This document shows positions 4,929 to 5,556 of a DNA stretch of 5,556 bases, piece after piece. Both the position numbers and the translations under genes were made by a program. The notes below the pieces were generated by a model, which saw nothing but the letters and a program-made list of their open reading frames with translations, had not been told where the DNA came from and searched no databases. The stretch is from SIG351 sp045627045 (GTDB taxonomy: Bacteria; Bacillota; Clostridia; HGM11327), in the NCBI GenBank assembly GCA_045627045.1, contig JAZQMY010000023.1:1-5556 (forward strand). Direction: 5' to 3'. Numbering within the stretch: position 1 is the first letter of the stretch; the number at the start of each line of letters is the position of its first letter.

Positions 4929-5243
4929 ATGGAGCTTGATGAAAAGCGTACTCCCATTGTTTTCAAAGCATTATGCGATGAAAACCGTGTTCGGATACTA
5001 AAATACCTGATGGGCGGTGAGAAATGCGCCTGCAAGCTGCTGGACGATTTGAATATCGCACAGTCTACGCTTTCCCACCATATGAAAATACTGACCGATT
5101 CCGGTCTGGTGGTTGGACGAAAAGAAGGCAAGTGGATGCACTATTCCATCTCATCGGAAGGCGTTGACGTTGCTATCGGCCACTTGAACGCACTCAAAGG
5201 AAACGGATGCGCTTGCAGTAACAAGTCGTGCTGTGAAAAATGA
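4929..5243 (+). CDS. arsR: ArsR/SmtB-family metalloregulatory repressor, arsenic type
   Basis: This 104-residue winged-helix repressor probably releases DNA on binding As(III) or a related metalloid. The metal box EKCACKLL (31-38) gives C33-x-C35, the alpha-3 arsenic site equivalent to ELCVCDL. The third position, Cys in E. coli ArsR, is Leu here. The recognition helix-turn-helix follows at 36-61 (IAQSTLSHHMKILTDSGLV), then the wing GRKEGKWMHYSIS. The C-terminus adds a cysteine cluster, CACSNKSCC (94-102), which could supply further thiolate ligands. Start is ATG 4929, with AAGGAGGTG at 4915-4923. The longer frame from 4851 begins before the promoter and is ruled out. It is the first gene of the operon, with an operator over its promoter and a similar motif downstream, and it likely regulates itself and the permease. 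Confidence 0.93.
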   Translation: MELDEKRTPIVFKALCDENRVRILKYLMGGEKCACKLLDDLNIAQSTLSHHMKILTDSGLVVGRKEGKWMHYSISSEGVDVAIGHLNALKGNGCACSNKSCCEK

Positions 5244-5276
5244 ACCGTGTTTTTCCGGCACGACTATATTTCAAGC

Positions 5277-5304
5277 CTATATATCGACAGATTTAGATAT
5301 ATAG
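5277..5304. promoter_or_regulatory. Inverted repeat between arsR and the permease gene, probable second ArsR site
   Basis: CTATATATC (5277-5285) and GATATATAG (5296-5304) are perfect 9-bp inverted arms separated by 10 nt. They end just before the permease Shine-Dalgarno (GGAGG, 5312-5316). The same words ATATCGA and ATATATAG occur in the arsR promoter, spaced 4 nt apart there and 9 nt here. No convincing promoter overlaps it, so it may be an auxiliary operator or a roadblock. As RNA it could form a weak AU-rich hairpin near the ribosome binding site. Confidence 0.5.
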
Positions 5305-5322
5305 ATTGATTGGAGGATTTAT

Positions 5323-5556
5323 ATGTGGCAATTCATTCAGGATGAAGTCTTGGGGATGAAGTGGCTGAATCGGCTAATCGGCGCAATGCTTCGTTCCTTC
5401 GGGCTTGACATTGAGAGCAGGATCGGCGGCAGCGTTCAGTTCTTCCTCTATGACTGCATTAAAATTATGGTTTTACTGGGTGTTCTGATATTTATTATCT
5501 CGTACATCCAAAGTTATTTTCCACCGGAACGAAGTCGTAAAATTCTCGGCAGATTT
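5323..5556 (+). CDS. ArsP/YraQ-type permease (UPF0718/DUF318), N-terminal 78 codons, runs off the right edge
   Basis: ATG 5323 follows GGAGG (5312-5316) at normal spacing, and the frame stays open to the window end. The residues MWQFIQDEVLGMKWLNRLIG (1-20), then GGSVQFFLYD (35-44), a hydrophobic span at about 45-62 and SYIQSYFPPERSRKILGRF (60-78), match the start of the permease family that pairs with ArsR in Clostridia. The family includes ArsP, an exporter of trivalent organoarsenicals. It is normally about 300 residues with eight or more helices and a CSC motif in the next part, which is not visible here. Being 79 nt downstream of arsR in the same direction, it is very likely co-transcribed. 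Whether the substrate is methylarsenite, arsenite or something else cannot be read from this fragment. Confidence 0.85.
   Translation, partial: MWQFIQDEVLGMKWLNRLIGAMLRSFGLDIESRIGGSVQFFLYDCIKIMVLLGVLIFIISYIQSYFPPERSRKILGRF

Larger units (their letters stand above)
4060..5556 (+). mobile_element. Left end of an integrated element carrying tnpV and ars genes
   Basis: Host-like sequence stops within the sigma gene at about 4058-4075. What follows is a stray coding tail with its terminator, a small mobile-element protein, TnpV of the Tn4451 group, and arsenic-resistance genes, all rightward. No integrase lies in the window, so it must be beyond the right edge or absent. The exact left end and any target duplication could not be determined. 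A simple deletion that joined the sigma gene to an older element is an alternative. Confidence 0.5.

Noticed and set aside
5244..5276. CGTG...CACG stem after arsR as a terminator
   Set aside because: The stem is only 4 bp with no following T-run, so the permease is more likely co-transcribed with arsR.
1..5556. CRISPR array, tRNA or rRNA genes, replication origin, IS element with DDE transposase
   Set aside because: No regularly spaced repeats, cloverleaf-like sequences, rRNA motifs, iterons or DDE transposase frames were seen on either strand.

Overview
The window looks like a chromosome segment from an anaerobic Firmicute of the Clostridia, most like the Ruminococcus/Oscillospiraceae group. 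This rests on AGGAGG-type ribosome binding sites, sigma-A promoters, an ECF sigma gene with its own GTAAC/GTC promoter, and TnpX/TnpV-type mobile-element genes common in gut and rumen Clostridia. The placement is an inference from gene types, not a database match.

Layout from left to right. (1) Positions 1-792 are the C-terminal part of a large serine recombinase that has decayed. An in-frame TGA replaces a zinc-ribbon cysteine codon, and most of the zinc-ribbon/coiled-coil region has been deleted in frame. A short tail with a possible terminator (793-884) follows. (2) Positions 885-3087 hold a tightly packed leftward operon: class I mannose-6-phosphate isomerase (manA), then a rhomboid intramembrane protease, then a small four-helix membrane protein of unknown function. 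A sigma-A promoter lies upstream of manA. (3) Positions 3254-3489 hold a leftward non-coding RNA of about 200 nt. It has an extended -10 promoter, a long closing helix and a terminal U-run, and its rod-like fold suggests 6S RNA (ssrS). (4) Positions 3561-4126 hold a rightward ECF sigma gene with an intact autoregulatory-type promoter. Its region 4 (the -35-binding domain) is missing, and its 3' end runs into foreign sequence ending in a strong terminator. (5) Positions 4234-4835 hold a small conserved mobile-element protein and TnpV, translationally coupled and closed by a strong terminator. (6) From 4861 to the right edge is the start of an arsenic-type resistance operon: a perfect sigma-A promoter, arsR, an operator-like inverted repeat, and the first 78 codons of an ArsP/YraQ-type permease.

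The simplest reading is that a conserved block (manA operon plus the 6S-like RNA) sits between two mobile-element regions. The left one is decayed. The right one carries ars cargo and appears to have truncated the sigma gene. No CRISPR array, tRNA, rRNA or replication origin was seen. The most notable items are the 6S-like RNA, the sigma gene that kept its promoter but lost its DNA-binding domain, and the duplicated operator-like motif in the ars region.
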